Below the pieces are notes generated by a model. The model had not been told where the DNA came from and did no database searches. It saw nothing but the letters and a program-made list of their open reading frames with translations. From Anaerolineales bacterium UBA5195 (GTDB lineage: Bacteria > Chloroflexota > Anaerolineae > Anaerolineales > Villigracilaceae), in NCBI GenBank assembly GCA_002412925.1, contig DHVZ01000087.1, positions 87,566-151,565 on the forward strand: DNA of 64,000 bases, given 5' to 3'. How positions within the stretch are numbered: the first letter of the stretch is position 1; each line of letters begins with the position of its first letter. Positions 24,503 through 33,996 of the stretch are shown here, piece after piece. The position numbers were made by a program, and so were the translations under genes.

Positions 24503-27259
24503 TTACAGCAAACCCAGTTCGCGGGCGCGGGCGATGGCTTCGGTGCGGCTTTGAACTTGCAGTTTGTCAAAAATTTTGCGGTTATGCCCTTTGATCGTAT
24601 CCAGGGCCAGGAAAAGTCGCTCGGCAATCTCACGATTCGAGAGTCCCTCGGCAATGAATTGCAGTATTTTTATCTCACGTTGGCTCAAAGGGTCAATAAG
24701 GGGTTCACCGCCCTGGCGTCCTTCCGGGATGGCAGGGATTGGATCAGGTTTGTCTTCGCTTTTTCGCTTCTCAGCTTCAAAAGCTGCCAGCAGTTTGTCC
24801 GTGTAGTCTGGCATGATTTTACGCGCGGAAGCTTCGCGAAGCAGTTGCAGCATGCTTGAGCCTTCGTCAAGGAACATGCGGACGTAGCCCTGCGGCTCGG
24901 CCAATGCAAGCGCATGCTGCAAAGGCAAAAGAGCAGCAGGGAGGTCACCTTGCGCATGATAAGCAAGCGCTTGTAATACCAGGATTTCGATCGCGCTGCC
25001 CTGCCTCCTGCTTGCTTCCGCGGCTTTCAGCAGACGCTCCAAAAATCCCATTACCCCAGAAATGGGGCTATCTGCGCAGTCGCTCTGCTGGCAGGCCATG
25101 AGCACCCTGGTCAGGGTGATGTGATTGAACTCGTGCAGGTAACTGAGTTCGTTTTCAACGGATAGTCCCAGCTCGCGCGCCCAGCCCAGGGCTTCACCCA
25201 ACCGGCCCTGGCCCACCCATATCCGTGTCTTCCGCGCCGCGATCGGGCGCACATTCGGCGAAAAGTTGCCATCGTATAGGCGCTCGGCCTGGTCGAGCAG
25301 ATCAAGCGCGTCATCCAGATCGCCCTGAGCCTCCCGTATGCGCGCCATCGCCGCGCACCAGCGATACGGGTTTTGCGGTAGCCCGGCCGGTTTACCCAAT
25401 GCCTGGCTTGTGAGCAGGTGCTGCCTGGCGGTCTCCAGATCGTTATGCTCACGTTGTAGGGCGCTCATGCCCACATACATATCTGCCGCTCCCCGCTGGA
25501 CTGGCGCGCCAGGCTCTGTCGCCCACTGCAATCCCTGCTCATAGGTGGTCATTGCCTCATGCAGACGGCCTTGTGCGATCTGGATATCCGCCAGGGTAAT
25601 CGAGCCGCCGATGGCGGAAGCGATATACCCGGCCCGCCGCACATTCGCCATGCCATCAGCAGTCAACCGGCGGGCGTCGTCGAGATCCCCGCTCGCCCAT
25701 GCCGCCAGCCCCAGCTGCGAGGCTGCCCCACCAAGCATCAAATGGGCATCTTCAGGTGCGAGATCGAGCACCTGTTGAGCGTTTTTTACGGTCTCAGGCA
25801 TATCGCCCTGGGCCAGGGCCCGCGCAGCGCGGAGAAGGGCGATCATACCCGGCAGACGGCGAAATTCCTTTTCGTCCACCACGACCATCCCCGCTGTGTC
25901 GGCCGTCGTGTTCAGCCACCGTTCGGCATCCAGCAGTCGAGGCTCCACGCTCTCGACCTCACCGCTGTTAAATAGTGCGTAAGCATAGGCAACGCTGAGC
26001 ACCGGCCTGAAGTGAACCAGCTCGTCAGGTAGTGCCTTCAGCCAGCTAATCTCCGTGGCCGTGGCTCCCTGTCTACTCCTGCGTATTTCTGGCTCTGCCA
26101 GTTCAATCAGGGTCGCTGCTCGCTCGAAATCCTCAGCGGCCAGCGCGTGGCGGATGGCATTGTCCATCGAACCATTGTGCTCGTACCACTCGCTTGCGCG
26201 TCGGTGCAGGCCAAATACCTGCTCGGGTTGCCCCGCCATTAAGTGCATACGAAGAACGTCGGCAAAAAGATGGTGATAGCGGTACCAACGCCGCTCGTTA
26301 TCCAGGGGGACGATGAACAGGTTGGCGCGTTCAAGAAATTCAAGGGTTTTCTGCCCGGAAGCAGAAGCTGAACCCAAAACGGCGTCAGACAGCGGGCCGC
26401 ACAGGTGGTCAAGGATTGAAGTGCGCAGCAGAAAAGTCTGGATGCTTTCGGACTGCTGCTGCAGGACTTCTTCCACCAGATAGTCCAGCACGAAGTGGTG
26501 GCTGCCTGTGAAAGATTTGATGAAGCTGGCGGCGTCTCGCGAAGTGTGTCCCTGCATCGAAAGTGCGGCTAATTGCAGGCTGGCAATCCAGCCTTCGGTG
26601 CGATTTTCCAACGAAGCAATATCTTCGGCAGAGAGGTTGAGGCCCATCACTAGGTTGAGAAATTCAGCGGCTTCAGAGGAAGTAAAACGCAAATCAGCGG
26701 CGCGCAGTTCGGTCAATTGGCCCCGGACGCGTAACCGGGACAGGGGGAGCTGTGGATCCTCACGGGTAGTGATAACCAGATGCAACTGTGCTGGCAGATG
26801 CTCGAGCAGAAAGGCGAGGGCGTTATCTATTGGTTTGGAATCAATAATGTGATAATCATCCAGGACTAGGATGAAATTGTCCGGGATGGTGGCAATTTCA
26901 TTAAGCAGGGTTGTCAGAATCGATTCGATGGCTGGTGGTTGAGGGGATTGGAGCGCGCCCAACACCCCTGTTCCAATCTTCGCCGCAATCGTTTGCAAAG
27001 CAGTTACGAGGTAAATCAGAAAGCGTGTGAGATCGTTATCCCCTTCGTCCAGAGACAGCCAGGCCACCGGTCGCCCGCAACCGGCGACCCATTCGCTGAC
27101 CAGCGTGGTTTTGCCGAAGCCAGCGGAGGCGGAGACGAGCGTCAGCTTGCATCCCAAAGAGAGACCCTCGTTCAGCCGCTCGACCAAGCGGGGACGCAGG
27201 ATAATTTTAGGCCGAGGTGGGGGAATATAAAGTTTCGTAGCCAAAATTGGCGTGGGCAT
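24503..27259 (-). CDS. MalT-like STAND/LuxR transcriptional regulator 1
   Basis: A 918-residue ATP-dependent activator of the MalT type. Order: Walker A SASAGFGKTT (43-52), Walker B ILVLDDYH (about 125-132), winged-helix and arm region with RRWYRYHHLFADVLR, a long TPR-like sensor of repeated helical pairs (about 400-800), and a C-terminal LuxR HTH, PLSQREIKILQFIAEGLSNREIA in part, ending RARELGLL. Such proteins bind an inducer through the TPR part, oligomerise with ATP and activate promoters with direct-repeat sites. No adjacent maltose gene exists; the downstream genes are the DQAAL protein and membrane proteins. Confidence 0.93.
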   Translation of the reverse strand: MPTPILATKLYIPPPRPKIILRPRLVERLNEGLSLGCKLTLVSASAGFGKTTLVSEWVAGCGRPVAWLSLDEGDNDLTRFLIYLVTALQTIAAKIGTGVLGALQSPQPPAIESILTTLLNEIATIPDNFILVLDDYHIIDSKPIDNALAFLLEHLPAQLHLVITTREDPQLPLSRLRVRGQLTELRAADLRFTSSEAAEFLNLVMGLNLSAEDIASLENRTEGWIASLQLAALSMQGHTSRDAASFIKSFTGSHHFVLDYLVEEVLQQQSESIQTFLLRTSILDHLCGPLSDAVLGSASASGQKTLEFLERANLFIVPLDNERRWYRYHHLFADVLRMHLMAGQPEQVFGLHRRASEWYEHNGSMDNAIRHALAAEDFERAATLIELAEPEIRRSRQGATATEISWLKALPDELVHFRPVLSVAYAYALFNSGEVESVEPRLLDAERWLNTTADTAGMVVVDEKEFRRLPGMIALLRAARALAQGDMPETVKNAQQVLDLAPEDAHLMLGGAASQLGLAAWASGDLDDARRLTADGMANVRRAGYIASAIGGSITLADIQIAQGRLHEAMTTYEQGLQWATEPGAPVQRGAADMYVGMSALQREHNDLETARQHLLTSQALGKPAGLPQNPYRWCAAMARIREAQGDLDDALDLLDQAERLYDGNFSPNVRPIAARKTRIWVGQGRLGEALGWARELGLSVENELSYLHEFNHITLTRVLMACQQSDCADSPISGVMGFLERLLKAAEASRRQGSAIEILVLQALAYHAQGDLPAALLPLQHALALAEPQGYVRMFLDEGSSMLQLLREASARKIMPDYTDKLLAAFEAEKRKSEDKPDPIPAIPEGRQGGEPLIDPLSQREIKILQFIAEGLSNREIAERLFLALDTIKGHNRKIFDKLQVQSRTEAIARARELGLL

Positions 27260-27322
27260 AGATCAATTATAAGACACTCCCCAAGAAATTAAAAAAGCAT
27301 CCCTGTTCTTTTAGCTATGAAG

Positions 27323-27770
27323 TTTTAGCGATTTGGCTTATCAATTGCTTGACCCCTACGCCAAATCATAGTAAATTAAACGAAATCGCCCCTGTCGTCA
27401 CCAGGAGCGATTTCATGCAAAACTTTTGCACCTTACATAACTCTGTGCCAGAGTGTTTTTTTGTGCCTCAGCATCTCTGCTAAGACAAACCGCCTATTTT
27501 TTACCATTGGCGGCCCCGACGGGAAACGAACCCGCGATCTTCCACCAATAGTAAAAATCCAGGCAAATTGCTAAAAATGATTATTTTGAGGCAAAAAAGT
27601 GCCAAAGTTCAAGGGCAGTCAGCCTAAAAACCATATAATTTTATAGCATTACAACAAAAAACACACCGCAAGGTGTGTTTTTTGTTGTAATGCGCTGCCT
27701 CATCCCATTGTTTTTACCATTACTGGTCTCGAAAGACTAAATAAACAACAATAGTAAAATTGGCGGAATC
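27323..27770 (+). repeat. Junction repeat, copy 2 (with extended left part)
   Basis: Direct repeat of 61964-62397 over more than 400 bp, starting TTTTAGCGATTT. Shared blocks include AGTAAATTAAACGAAATCGCCCC in part, CCAGGAGCGAT, CAGAGTGTTTTTT, CCTCAGCATCTCTGCTAAGAC, then TTTTTTACCATTGGCGGCCC and CGACGGG. On the minus strand its centre has GATCGCGGGTTCGTTTCCCG, then TCGGGGCCGCCA, which looks like a tRNA T-arm plus acceptor 3' end. The AACAAAAAACACACC hairpin and TTTTACCATTACTGG arms follow, as in copy 1. It fills the gene-free gap between MalT-like 1 and the next operon. Confidence 0.75.
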
Positions 27771-27842
27771 AGATCATTTCTATTCATGGTTAGTTTCGCC
27801 GTGATGGGAATACTCGTGATCAGGCTGGTGGCCAGTATAGCT

Positions 27843-28433
27843 TCACAGAAATGAGCTACAAAACCATTTCTGCAAAAATGCTCGAATTTTTTCAACATCA
27901 GGATATTCACCCCAGGCCATCTCGGACTGATACTTCCGGTTTAGCGGGTTCATCGTAATTGATGCCAGTGCAATGCCAGGCACAGCAGTTCTGTGCGCTC
28001 TTGTGGTAAGGATAGACTGGGTTCTGTAGGTATCTGTGATTAGCCGGCCATCTGGAAATGCCATCGCCAGACTGCCTTCCCAGGTGCAGGGACTCTCACC
28101 ACCCACCCTCTCCAACTCACGGACGTAGTATTCCAGCACTGCTTCATCCTTTCCCCCGATCCGTTTTACCCTGGCGCCGGGCTGTTTTTCTACCGGGAAT
28201 TTCTCAATCCACAGGCCGCCATCAATCGCCAGGGTCGGCAGGCTGGTCAACTCGCAATAGACCCGCGCTTTAATACTGGCATTTTCCAACGTGGTCTGTC
28301 CGGTCTCTTCAACCTGAATGTTCACGCCTAAATCGGACGGTATCAGCATTTCAAGGGGCAAAGAGCAGATCGCCGCCTGCACAATGGCAATTTTGACAGG
28401 ATTGGTGGTTCCCAGGAATAACTTTGGGAGCAT
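27843..28433 (-). CDS. Non-canonical purine NTP pyrophosphatase-like (HAM1/RdgB/YjjX-type)
   Basis: A 196-residue protein starting MLPKLFLGTTNPVKIAIVQAA. The GTTNPVKI loop, ENASIKARVYCE, LAIDGGLWIE and KRIGGKDEAVLEYY are the nucleotide-binding and metal-binding blocks of the ITPase superfamily, which hydrolyses ITP, XTP and similar damaged nucleotides to monophosphates. The ATG at 28433 lies 2 nt after the upstream stop; the 17 codons before it belong to the aminotransferase overlap. It is the last gene of the long operon. Confidence 0.8.
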   Translation of the reverse strand: MLPKLFLGTTNPVKIAIVQAAICSLPLEMLIPSDLGVNIQVEETGQTTLENASIKARVYCELTSLPTLAIDGGLWIEKFPVEKQPGARVKRIGGKDEAVLEYYVRELERVGGESPCTWEGSLAMAFPDGRLITDTYRTQSILTTRAHRTAVPGIALASITMNPLNRKYQSEMAWGEYPDVEKIRAFLQKWFCSSFL

Positions 28434-28435
28434 GG

Positions 28436-29602
28436 CTAAGCGAGCGTTGGAATTTGAACGTTTTGCAAAACATTGTCGAGGCAATCCAGCAGTTGCTCAA
28501 CGGATTCCTGCTCTATGGTCAGCGCGGGATCAAAGCGCAGGATATTGCCAGCGGGGTAATAGCCCACCAAAAAACCTTGTTCCAGCAACGTCTGATAGGC
28601 AGTTTCTGCGGAAAAGGTTTCATGCGGATGGAATTCCAGGCCAAGCAGCATGCCCCTGCCACGCGCTTCTCTAACAATGGCATATTTTTCAGCGCAGCGC
28701 TGTAAGCCTGCCAGGAAATATGCCCCGAGTGCCGCACCTTTTTCGATCAGGTTCTCATCTCGCATCACAGCGATGACTTCTTTTGCTAAGGAACATCCCA
28801 GCGGGTCATTTTGGTGTGACTGCGCGTACCGCAGCCCGCTGGCTTCCAGTTTTTCTGCCACGTCCCGGCTCATCGCCACGGCGCTGACTGGATAGCCATT
28901 GCCCAGGCCTTTACCCAAGGCGACCAGATCGGGCTGGATCTCGTAATGCTGGAAGCCAAACCACTTCCCTGTGCGCCCCATCCCTGCGGTGACTTCATTC
29001 GACATCACCAGCCCACCCGCTTGCCTGGTTTTTTGAACCAATTCTTGAACAAGCTGCAAAGGCGGAAATCGGACAAACCCCGACCCACTCCCGCCCGGCT
29101 CCAAGACAAAGCCGCCAACCTGGTCGAAGGGGATGTTTTCCAGGCATGTGTCCGCTTCCGGGCAAATATTCCAATCCACAAGAAACCAGTCTTCAATATT
29201 TTTCCGTCCGGCAGAGCCATAGGCCGCCAGGTAAGAATTGGAAAATGTCAGCAAGATGTTTTTTCCGGTCACCCGCCGGATGGTTTGAGCGCCAAACTCA
29301 ACCGCCTCGCTGCCAGAACTCAGGAAAACACATTTCCCAGCCTCAAAATGCACAATTTCCAGCACGGCCAGGGCCGCTTCTTCAACAATGGTGTTTGGAT
29401 AGCGAGTGCCCAGGTGCATCAACTTTGCAGCCTGTGTGGCGACCACCTGACTAATGCGCGGATGACTGTGGCCCAACGCTGTACACCAGATTCCAGATTC
29501 AAAATCGGTATATCTACGCCCCAGTTCATCATACAGGAAACAGTTTTCAGCGCGCACAAAGTTAGTTTTAACGATATCGTGACATTTCAAAATATGATTC
29601 AT
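28436..29602 (-). CDS. Class III PLP-dependent aminotransferase
   Basis: A 388-residue fold-type I aminotransferase. It has DFESGIWCTALGHSHPRI, the PLP phosphate-binding SSGSEAVEFG, SNEVTAGMGRTGKWFG (Asp is replaced by Asn in the usual DEVQTG motif) and the PLP lysine in ALGKGLGNGYPVSAV. Likely transamination of an omega-amino compound with 2-oxoglutarate or pyruvate. GGAGG precedes the ATG at 29602, which overlaps the preceding GNAT gene as ATGA. The DE-to-NE change at the PLP-nitrogen position is unusual and may reduce or alter activity. Confidence 0.88.
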   Translation of the reverse strand: MNHILKCHDIVKTNFVRAENCFLYDELGRRYTDFESGIWCTALGHSHPRISQVVATQAAKLMHLGTRYPNTIVEEAALAVLEIVHFEAGKCVFLSSGSEAVEFGAQTIRRVTGKNILLTFSNSYLAAYGSAGRKNIEDWFLVDWNICPEADTCLENIPFDQVGGFVLEPGGSGSGFVRFPPLQLVQELVQKTRQAGGLVMSNEVTAGMGRTGKWFGFQHYEIQPDLVALGKGLGNGYPVSAVAMSRDVAEKLEASGLRYAQSHQNDPLGCSLAKEVIAVMRDENLIEKGAALGAYFLAGLQRCAEKYAIVREARGRGMLLGLEFHPHETFSAETAYQTLLEQGFLVGYYPAGNILRFDPALTIEQESVEQLLDCLDNVLQNVQIPTLA

Positions 29603-30153
29603 AACCGGCCTCCTGCTTGAAAAACAAGCCATTCCCGCTCCAGGATGGAAAAAACAACTTCATCGCTCCAGGCCCCGCGCCACGGTCGGGTTTCCCGCAA
29701 CAGGCCATCCTGCTGCATCCCCAACTTTTGCATGACCCGCAGCGATGCAGTATTCTGGGCGTGAGAAAACGCCACGACCCGGTGCGCGCCCAGGTCGGTA
29801 AAGGCAAAATCTAATAGACGGTGAGCGGCCTCAACGGCAAATCCTTTGCCCCACTCAGCCGGGTGAATCGCCCAGCCGATTTCCCACTCATGAATGGAAT
29901 CATTCATCAGGGCCAGCGTCACCCGACCACGAACATCATCTACAGGGCAAATGGTCAGCGCCAAACGATAGCGGGAGCGCGGGGTTTGCAATCCATCCGA
30001 TTGAGCTTTTTTCAGGTAAGCACGGATCTGTGCATCGTCCGGGTGAGCGGATTCGAAGCGATAGGTTTCAGGGTACGCTTCCAGTTCACGAAAGATGGCA
30101 AAATCGCTCTCCCGAAATTCGCGCAGGATCAAACGAGGGGTGAGAAGTTCCAT
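29599..30153 (-). CDS. GNAT acetyltransferase, RimJ/RimL type
   Basis: A 184-residue protein with TPRLILREFRESDFAIFREL at the start, EWEIGWAIHPAEWGKGFAVEAA (acetyl-CoA loop) and HRVVAFSHAQNTASLRVMQKLGM, the standard order of the RimJ/RimL family. It transfers an acetyl group to an amine, possibly a protein N terminus or small molecule. Start at 30153 fits the family and leaves 4 bp after the CPBP gene; the stop overlaps the aminotransferase start. Confidence 0.88.
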   Translation of the reverse strand: MELLTPRLILREFRESDFAIFRELEAYPETYRFESAHPDDAQIRAYLKKAQSDGLQTPRSRYRLALTICPVDDVRGRVTLALMNDSIHEWEIGWAIHPAEWGKGFAVEAAHRLLDFAFTDLGAHRVVAFSHAQNTASLRVMQKLGMQQDGLLRETRPWRGAWSDEVVFSILEREWLVFQAGGRL

Positions 30154-30157
30154 GGTT

Positions 30158-30886
30158 TCACCGAAAGACGGCAAACAGAAGTTCAAGACTGCCAAGCGTG
30201 TTCAACAGCCAGTGGGCCGCGATACCAATGCGTATGTCGCGTTTGCGGTTGACGATATAGACCAGCGGCAGGACAGCCAGGGTGCGAGTGACCAGCTGCC
30301 AGGGTGACCAGAAGTGGTACAGGGCGAATAAAAAAGCCTCGACAACGGGCACCCAGCCCTTCATCCAGGCCATACGCGGGAGCAGGAAACCCCGAAAGTA
30401 GAGTTCCTCCACATACGGCCCAATAATGCCGGTCAGCAGGAAAATCGCCAGCCAGTTGACGAACTGGATGTTTTTGCCATAGATGCTCAGGTCCTCGTTG
30501 ATGAAAAACCAATCGGGCAGCCAGGCAAACAGCGGCAGCAGGGCCTTATCCAGTGCGCTGAACAGGGCAAAAGACAACACCGCCCCGAACAGCACTGCCA
30601 GCGTCCACAGGACAAATGCCCCTCGGGGTGTTTTTTCGCGGTTGAGCACAATCCCCTCAAGCGAGAATCGTCCATTGCGCTTTTTTCCCTGCCAAAACAG
30701 GATCCCCAACTCCAGCGGAACCAGCACCAAGAGCACCGCCAGCGAAATGCCGATTGCAGAGGGCAGCCCCGCATTCCGTAAAAAAGGTGTGATCAGAGCG
30801 TAACCGGCCACAATCACCACGCCCGGCAGGAGATGGTAGGCAATTGTCAAACCCAAGCTATGTTGTGAAACTTGCTTTTCGTCCAT
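30158..30886 (-). CDS. CPBP-family intramembrane metalloprotease
   Basis: A 242-residue membrane protein with about seven helices. Motif 1, YVEELYFRGFLLPRM, gives the EExxxR glutamates; motif 2, FLFALYHF, gives the first His; motif 3, AAHWLLN, gives the last His-Asn. This is the CAAX/Abi (CPBP) protease pattern. Members process prenylated proteins in eukaryotes; bacterial ones act on peptides, or protect against bacteriocins. One of seven CPBP-type genes in the 30-54 kb region. Confidence 0.9.
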   Translation of the reverse strand: MDEKQVSQHSLGLTIAYHLLPGVVIVAGYALITPFLRNAGLPSAIGISLAVLLVLVPLELGILFWQGKKRNGRFSLEGIVLNREKTPRGAFVLWTLAVLFGAVLSFALFSALDKALLPLFAWLPDWFFINEDLSIYGKNIQFVNWLAIFLLTGIIGPYVEELYFRGFLLPRMAWMKGWVPVVEAFLFALYHFWSPWQLVTRTLAVLPLVYIVNRKRDIRIGIAAHWLLNTLGSLELLFAVFR

Positions 30887-30897
30887 GTTATCCCCTT

Positions 30898-31383
30898 TCA
30901 GATGACTATTTCGCGCAGTGTTTTGCCCATGTACAGGTTGGTCACCGCATAACCCATCTTTTCGTACAGGCTAATCGCCTGGGTGTTGTGGGCAAAAACA
31001 TGCAAACTGATACTTTCCACGCCCAACTCATCCATCTTTTTGTCCAGGGCCTGCAAAGCCCGTTTTCCAAAACCCTGGCCACGGAACTGCGGCTCAATGA
31101 CAAAATCACAAATGAAGGCGCGGCGGCGCGCCTCGCCCAGTTTCACTTGCACCCACAGCACGCCCCATTTTTGCCTGGCCTGCTCGTCAAAAATGGTGAA
31201 AATAAACTGGTCTTTGGTCTGCAAGCCATCCGGCAACAGGCCCAGAAATTCAGCGCGTGACTTTTCGAGCGCATCTTCTGCCAGCCAATTGCCGCTTTTG
31301 ATCTTATCCTGGGCATACTCAGCGATTTCACTTTCCAAAAATCGCTCGAAATCAGCTTGTTCAATCGGGGTTAACGTAACCAT
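30898..31383 (-). CDS. GNAT-family N-acetyltransferase
   Basis: A 161-residue protein with VIEPQFRGQGFGKRALQALD as the acetyl-CoA loop and HVFAHNTQAISLYEKMGY as the closing motif. The start at 31383 follows AGGAAA; 25 earlier in-frame codons overlap the upstream CPBP gene and are discarded. Spacing of 11 and 8 bp to neighbours supports co-transcription. Confidence 0.88.
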   Translation of the reverse strand: MVTLTPIEQADFERFLESEIAEYAQDKIKSGNWLAEDALEKSRAEFLGLLPDGLQTKDQFIFTIFDEQARQKWGVLWVQVKLGEARRRAFICDFVIEPQFRGQGFGKRALQALDKKMDELGVESISLHVFAHNTQAISLYEKMGYAVTNLYMGKTLREIVI

Positions 31384-31391
31384 TTTTTTCC

Positions 31392-32024
31392 TTAGACCGA
31401 AGCCAAAACCAGCAACCCGCCAATATCGCCCAACAGGTGCGCCAGCCAGACCACCCACAGGTTGTTGCGGCGGGCGAACATGGTGCCATAAAGAATGGAA
31501 TCGATGACAATCAGTCCGATGTCCGTTAAAACGATGAGTACCGGGCCTGGAGCGAAGTGCGCCAGCCCAAACAGGATTGACGCCACCCCCACCGCTGCCG
31601 GAATGCCGATAAACGGAGTCAGCCGCCCCTGAATCAGCGTCCGGTAAGTCATCTCCTCGCCGATGAGCGAAACCGCCAGCAGGGGCAGCAGCACGCCCCA
31701 GCCGATTCCGCTTTCAAAAGGCAGCCGTGCCTGGACGTGCGCCAGGAATTCGGGGAAATACACCTTCGCCCACAGCGCCGTCAGCGGTTGGATGAGAAAA
31801 CCCGTCAGCGCGAACAGCAGCCAGTTGGCGCGCAAATCCGCCCAAAAGGTACGGAGATTGAAACCCAGTTCGCCCCACGTTCGGTGACGCAGGCGGCGCT
31901 CAATCAGCAGATATGTCACCGGCAGCAGCGCGAAAAGCGTTTTGGCGGCAGGAACGAACCACATCCCCAGCAGGGTTATGGAGGTAATAACGATGGTTTC
32001 AAAAAGGACACGCTTGTTTTTCAT
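31392..32024 (-). CDS. CPBP-family intramembrane metalloprotease
   Basis: A 210-residue membrane protein starting MKNKRVLFETIVI, with five to six helices. SLIGEEMTYRTLIQGRL carries EExxxR, ILFGLAHF carries the middle His, and WLAHLLGD the last His (Asp in place of the common Asn). AAAGTTTG is a weak ribosome site; the ATG at 32024 is chosen from homology start and membrane topology. Belongs to the same long operon. Confidence 0.85.
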   Translation of the reverse strand: MKNKRVLFETIVITSITLLGMWFVPAAKTLFALLPVTYLLIERRLRHRTWGELGFNLRTFWADLRANWLLFALTGFLIQPLTALWAKVYFPEFLAHVQARLPFESGIGWGVLLPLLAVSLIGEEMTYRTLIQGRLTPFIGIPAAVGVASILFGLAHFAPGPVLIVLTDIGLIVIDSILYGTMFARRNNLWVVWLAHLLGDIGGLLVLASV

Positions 32025-32077
32025 AAGCAAACTTTCTTTTGTAGAAAAGGAGGTTCGTACCAGTTCATTCTTCGCGT

Positions 32078-32842
32078 TCACATCCCCAGGCAGGCATCCG
32101 CGGCCAGCCAAAACAGGCTCTCACGCACTTCTTTGCGCGATTGCCAGCCGCGATTGTCCCAGTTCTCGCCGCTCAGGTCATCCCCGGCATACAAGATTTG
32201 CCCCAGCGGGACTTTCCTGAATTGGGCGATCGCCAACAGACTGGCGGCTTCCATTTCAACGGTCAGGCAGCCCTCGGCGCGGCGGGCGTCAATCATGGAT
32301 TGGGTTTCGCGGTAGGGGGCATCGGTCGTCCAGGTTTTGCCGCTCACAAACGGGATTTCTTGCGCTTCCAGCGTGGCGCGGATCGCCGCCAGGGTATCGG
32401 TCTGGGTCTGGATTTCGCGCTCCGGCGGCAGATAGTGATAGGAAAGTCCTTCGCCGCGCACTGCGCTCTCGACCAGGATCAGCTTGCCCACTGTCAGTTC
32501 TTTGACCAGAACCCCCGCGCCGCCAACCACAACGAACTTCTTGCAACCAAACGCAATCGCTTCTTCGAGCAATCCGGCCGCAATCGGTGCACCCACGCCG
32601 GGATGGAAGAAGGCCAACCGCTGGCCGCGATGTTCGATTTCGTAGATGGGATGTTCTCCATCTTCCCAACGGTTGGCAACGGCCACCCGCGCCTGTTTTT
32701 CAGCCACGACCTTTTCGTTCACTTCGCGGAAAAACGAAATGACGCAATGCACGGGTACATCGCGGGGCTTGATTAAGCGCGACGGTTCGAGCTTGGATTC
32801 GGAAATCGTATCGTGCTCAAGAATGGGATAGCCTGAATTCAT
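32078..32842 (-). CDS. Nucleoside phosphorylase (PNP/uridine phosphorylase family)
   Basis: A 254-residue enzyme of the PNP_UDP_1 family. Phosphate and ribose motifs: HPGVGAPIAAGLLEEAIAFG, VVGGAGVL and the substrate-binding TVEMEAASLLAIAQF (the E-M-E triad typical for the family), with YAGDDLSG near the end in place of the usual D of the catalytic loop. It splits a nucleoside with phosphate to base and pentose-1-phosphate; the base specificity is not clear. AGGAGG precedes the ATG at 32842, which overlaps the preceding stop as ATGA. Confidence 0.88.
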   Translation of the reverse strand: MNSGYPILEHDTISESKLEPSRLIKPRDVPVHCVISFFREVNEKVVAEKQARVAVANRWEDGEHPIYEIEHRGQRLAFFHPGVGAPIAAGLLEEAIAFGCKKFVVVGGAGVLVKELTVGKLILVESAVRGEGLSYHYLPPEREIQTQTDTLAAIRATLEAQEIPFVSGKTWTTDAPYRETQSMIDARRAEGCLTVEMEAASLLAIAQFRKVPLGQILYAGDDLSGENWDNRGWQSRKEVRESLFWLAADACLGM

Positions 32843-33381
32843 CGCTGTTCCTCCTGTAAAACGAGGTGACGGCCCAGGAAGGCAAAAACAATCAACAAAC
32901 CGGCGGTCAGCCATCCACCCAGACTGAAAGCATCCGGTCCATACAGCGCCAGGCCAGCCCCAGCCACTACCAGCAGACCCGCCAGGATTCCGAACATTTT
33001 CATTCTATACAGGGTGATGAACGGCAGGTAATGTGTGCCGACCACCACCATCGCCGCCGGGAAAAACCAGTTCTCACGATAAAGTGTGGCCGCACCCACC
33101 AGCAAGAAATTGAGCGGTACCGTAAAAGCAACCTGTGAGCCAAGCGGCCACAGTCCGTTTTCAGGGCTGACCTTGCCGGGGCGTCCCATCAGCCGAACAA
33201 CCCCCTGAGTCAACGGGAAAATACCCATGCTGCCGAAAAAGAGCGCCGCCATGCCCACCCTGGGCGAGAGCCAGGTTGCAAGAGTGGCAGCAACCAGCCA
33301 AATCACTCCGGACACCAACTGCCCGGCAAATCCGCCCAGAAAGGTGGAGCGCATTTCACGTTGACAATCATTTAGATTCAT
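32839..33381 (-). CDS. DUF7010-like membrane protein
   Basis: A 180-residue protein starting MNLNDCQREMRSTFLGGFAG with five to six membrane helices. The N-terminal amphipathic start, GSMGIFPLTQ, VRLMGRP.......NGLWPLGSQVAF and THYLPFITLY resemble a small integral membrane family of unknown function (DUF7010 by my recollection). GGAGAT sits before the ATG. It overlaps the upstream 203-residue gene by 14 bp and the downstream phosphorylase by 4 bp. Confidence 0.75.
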   Translation of the reverse strand: MNLNDCQREMRSTFLGGFAGQLVSGVIWLVAATLATWLSPRVGMAALFFGSMGIFPLTQGVVRLMGRPGKVSPENGLWPLGSQVAFTVPLNFLLVGAATLYRENWFFPAAMVVVGTHYLPFITLYRMKMFGILAGLLVVAGAGLALYGPDAFSLGGWLTAGLLIVFAFLGRHLVLQEEQR

Positions 33382-33979
33382 CGTATCTCCATTCGGGAAA
33401 CCGGTTTCGTAGCAAGGAAAGGTGCTGATTCCAAACTGCCGGGCCCGTGACCGAGAGCGGACTGATTTCCACCTGGCGCTTTCCGGCCAGATCGTATTCA
33501 ATGTATCCCCAACGGAAACCGGCCACACGGGAGATGGTGTAATCGTTTGCCCGGCTCGGCAGGGTCACCAAGAAGGTGTCGGCGACCCAATCCAGTTTGG
33601 CGAGGCCGTTCAGGTTGTTGCAAGGGGCGTCGAAAATCTCAGCCGGGAAGCCAAACGCAAAAAACGGGACGCCCAATTCTGCCAGGGTCGGGTGCGTGTC
33701 CACGCTCGGCGCAATCGCCGCCGGTTCAACCGCTTCAAGCGAGACAAATTCCCGCCGGGTGACAATCTGAATCCAGGCGCAGGCTGTGGAATAGCCTCTA
33801 CCTGCGTAGGGATCGAGACAGGCGCGCATGGTCGGATAGCCGATGCACATCTCCACGTTGAAGCCGCTCCCGGCGAACAGGTCAAAGCCGGATTTCGCCG
33901 CGCTCTGGTTGGCTTCGTATTCCGCAGTCAAGGTGCCCGGCTTGCGATTAAGCAGAAAAGGGATGGTTGTGATGGTCAC
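33368..33979 (-). CDS. Hypothetical protein, 203 residues
   Basis: A soluble protein of unknown family. The chosen start is GTG at 33979 because AAGGAG lies 6 nt upstream; an ATG at 34150 would overlap the preceding gene by 150 bp. It is rich in aromatic residues (GYPTMRACLDPYAGRGYSTACAWIQ in part, FRWGYIEYDLAGKR), suggesting a compact beta fold or a lipocalin-like barrel, but this is only an impression. Position inside the tight operon supports that it is a real gene. Confidence 0.65.
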   Translation of the reverse strand: MTITTIPFLLNRKPGTLTAEYEANQSAAKSGFDLFAGSGFNVEMCIGYPTMRACLDPYAGRGYSTACAWIQIVTRREFVSLEAVEPAAIAPSVDTHPTLAELGVPFFAFGFPAEIFDAPCNNLNGLAKLDWVADTFLVTLPSRANDYTISRVAGFRWGYIEYDLAGKRQVEISPLSVTGPAVWNQHLSLLRNRFPEWRYDESK

Positions 33980-33996
33980 CGTCTTCTCCTTGAGAT

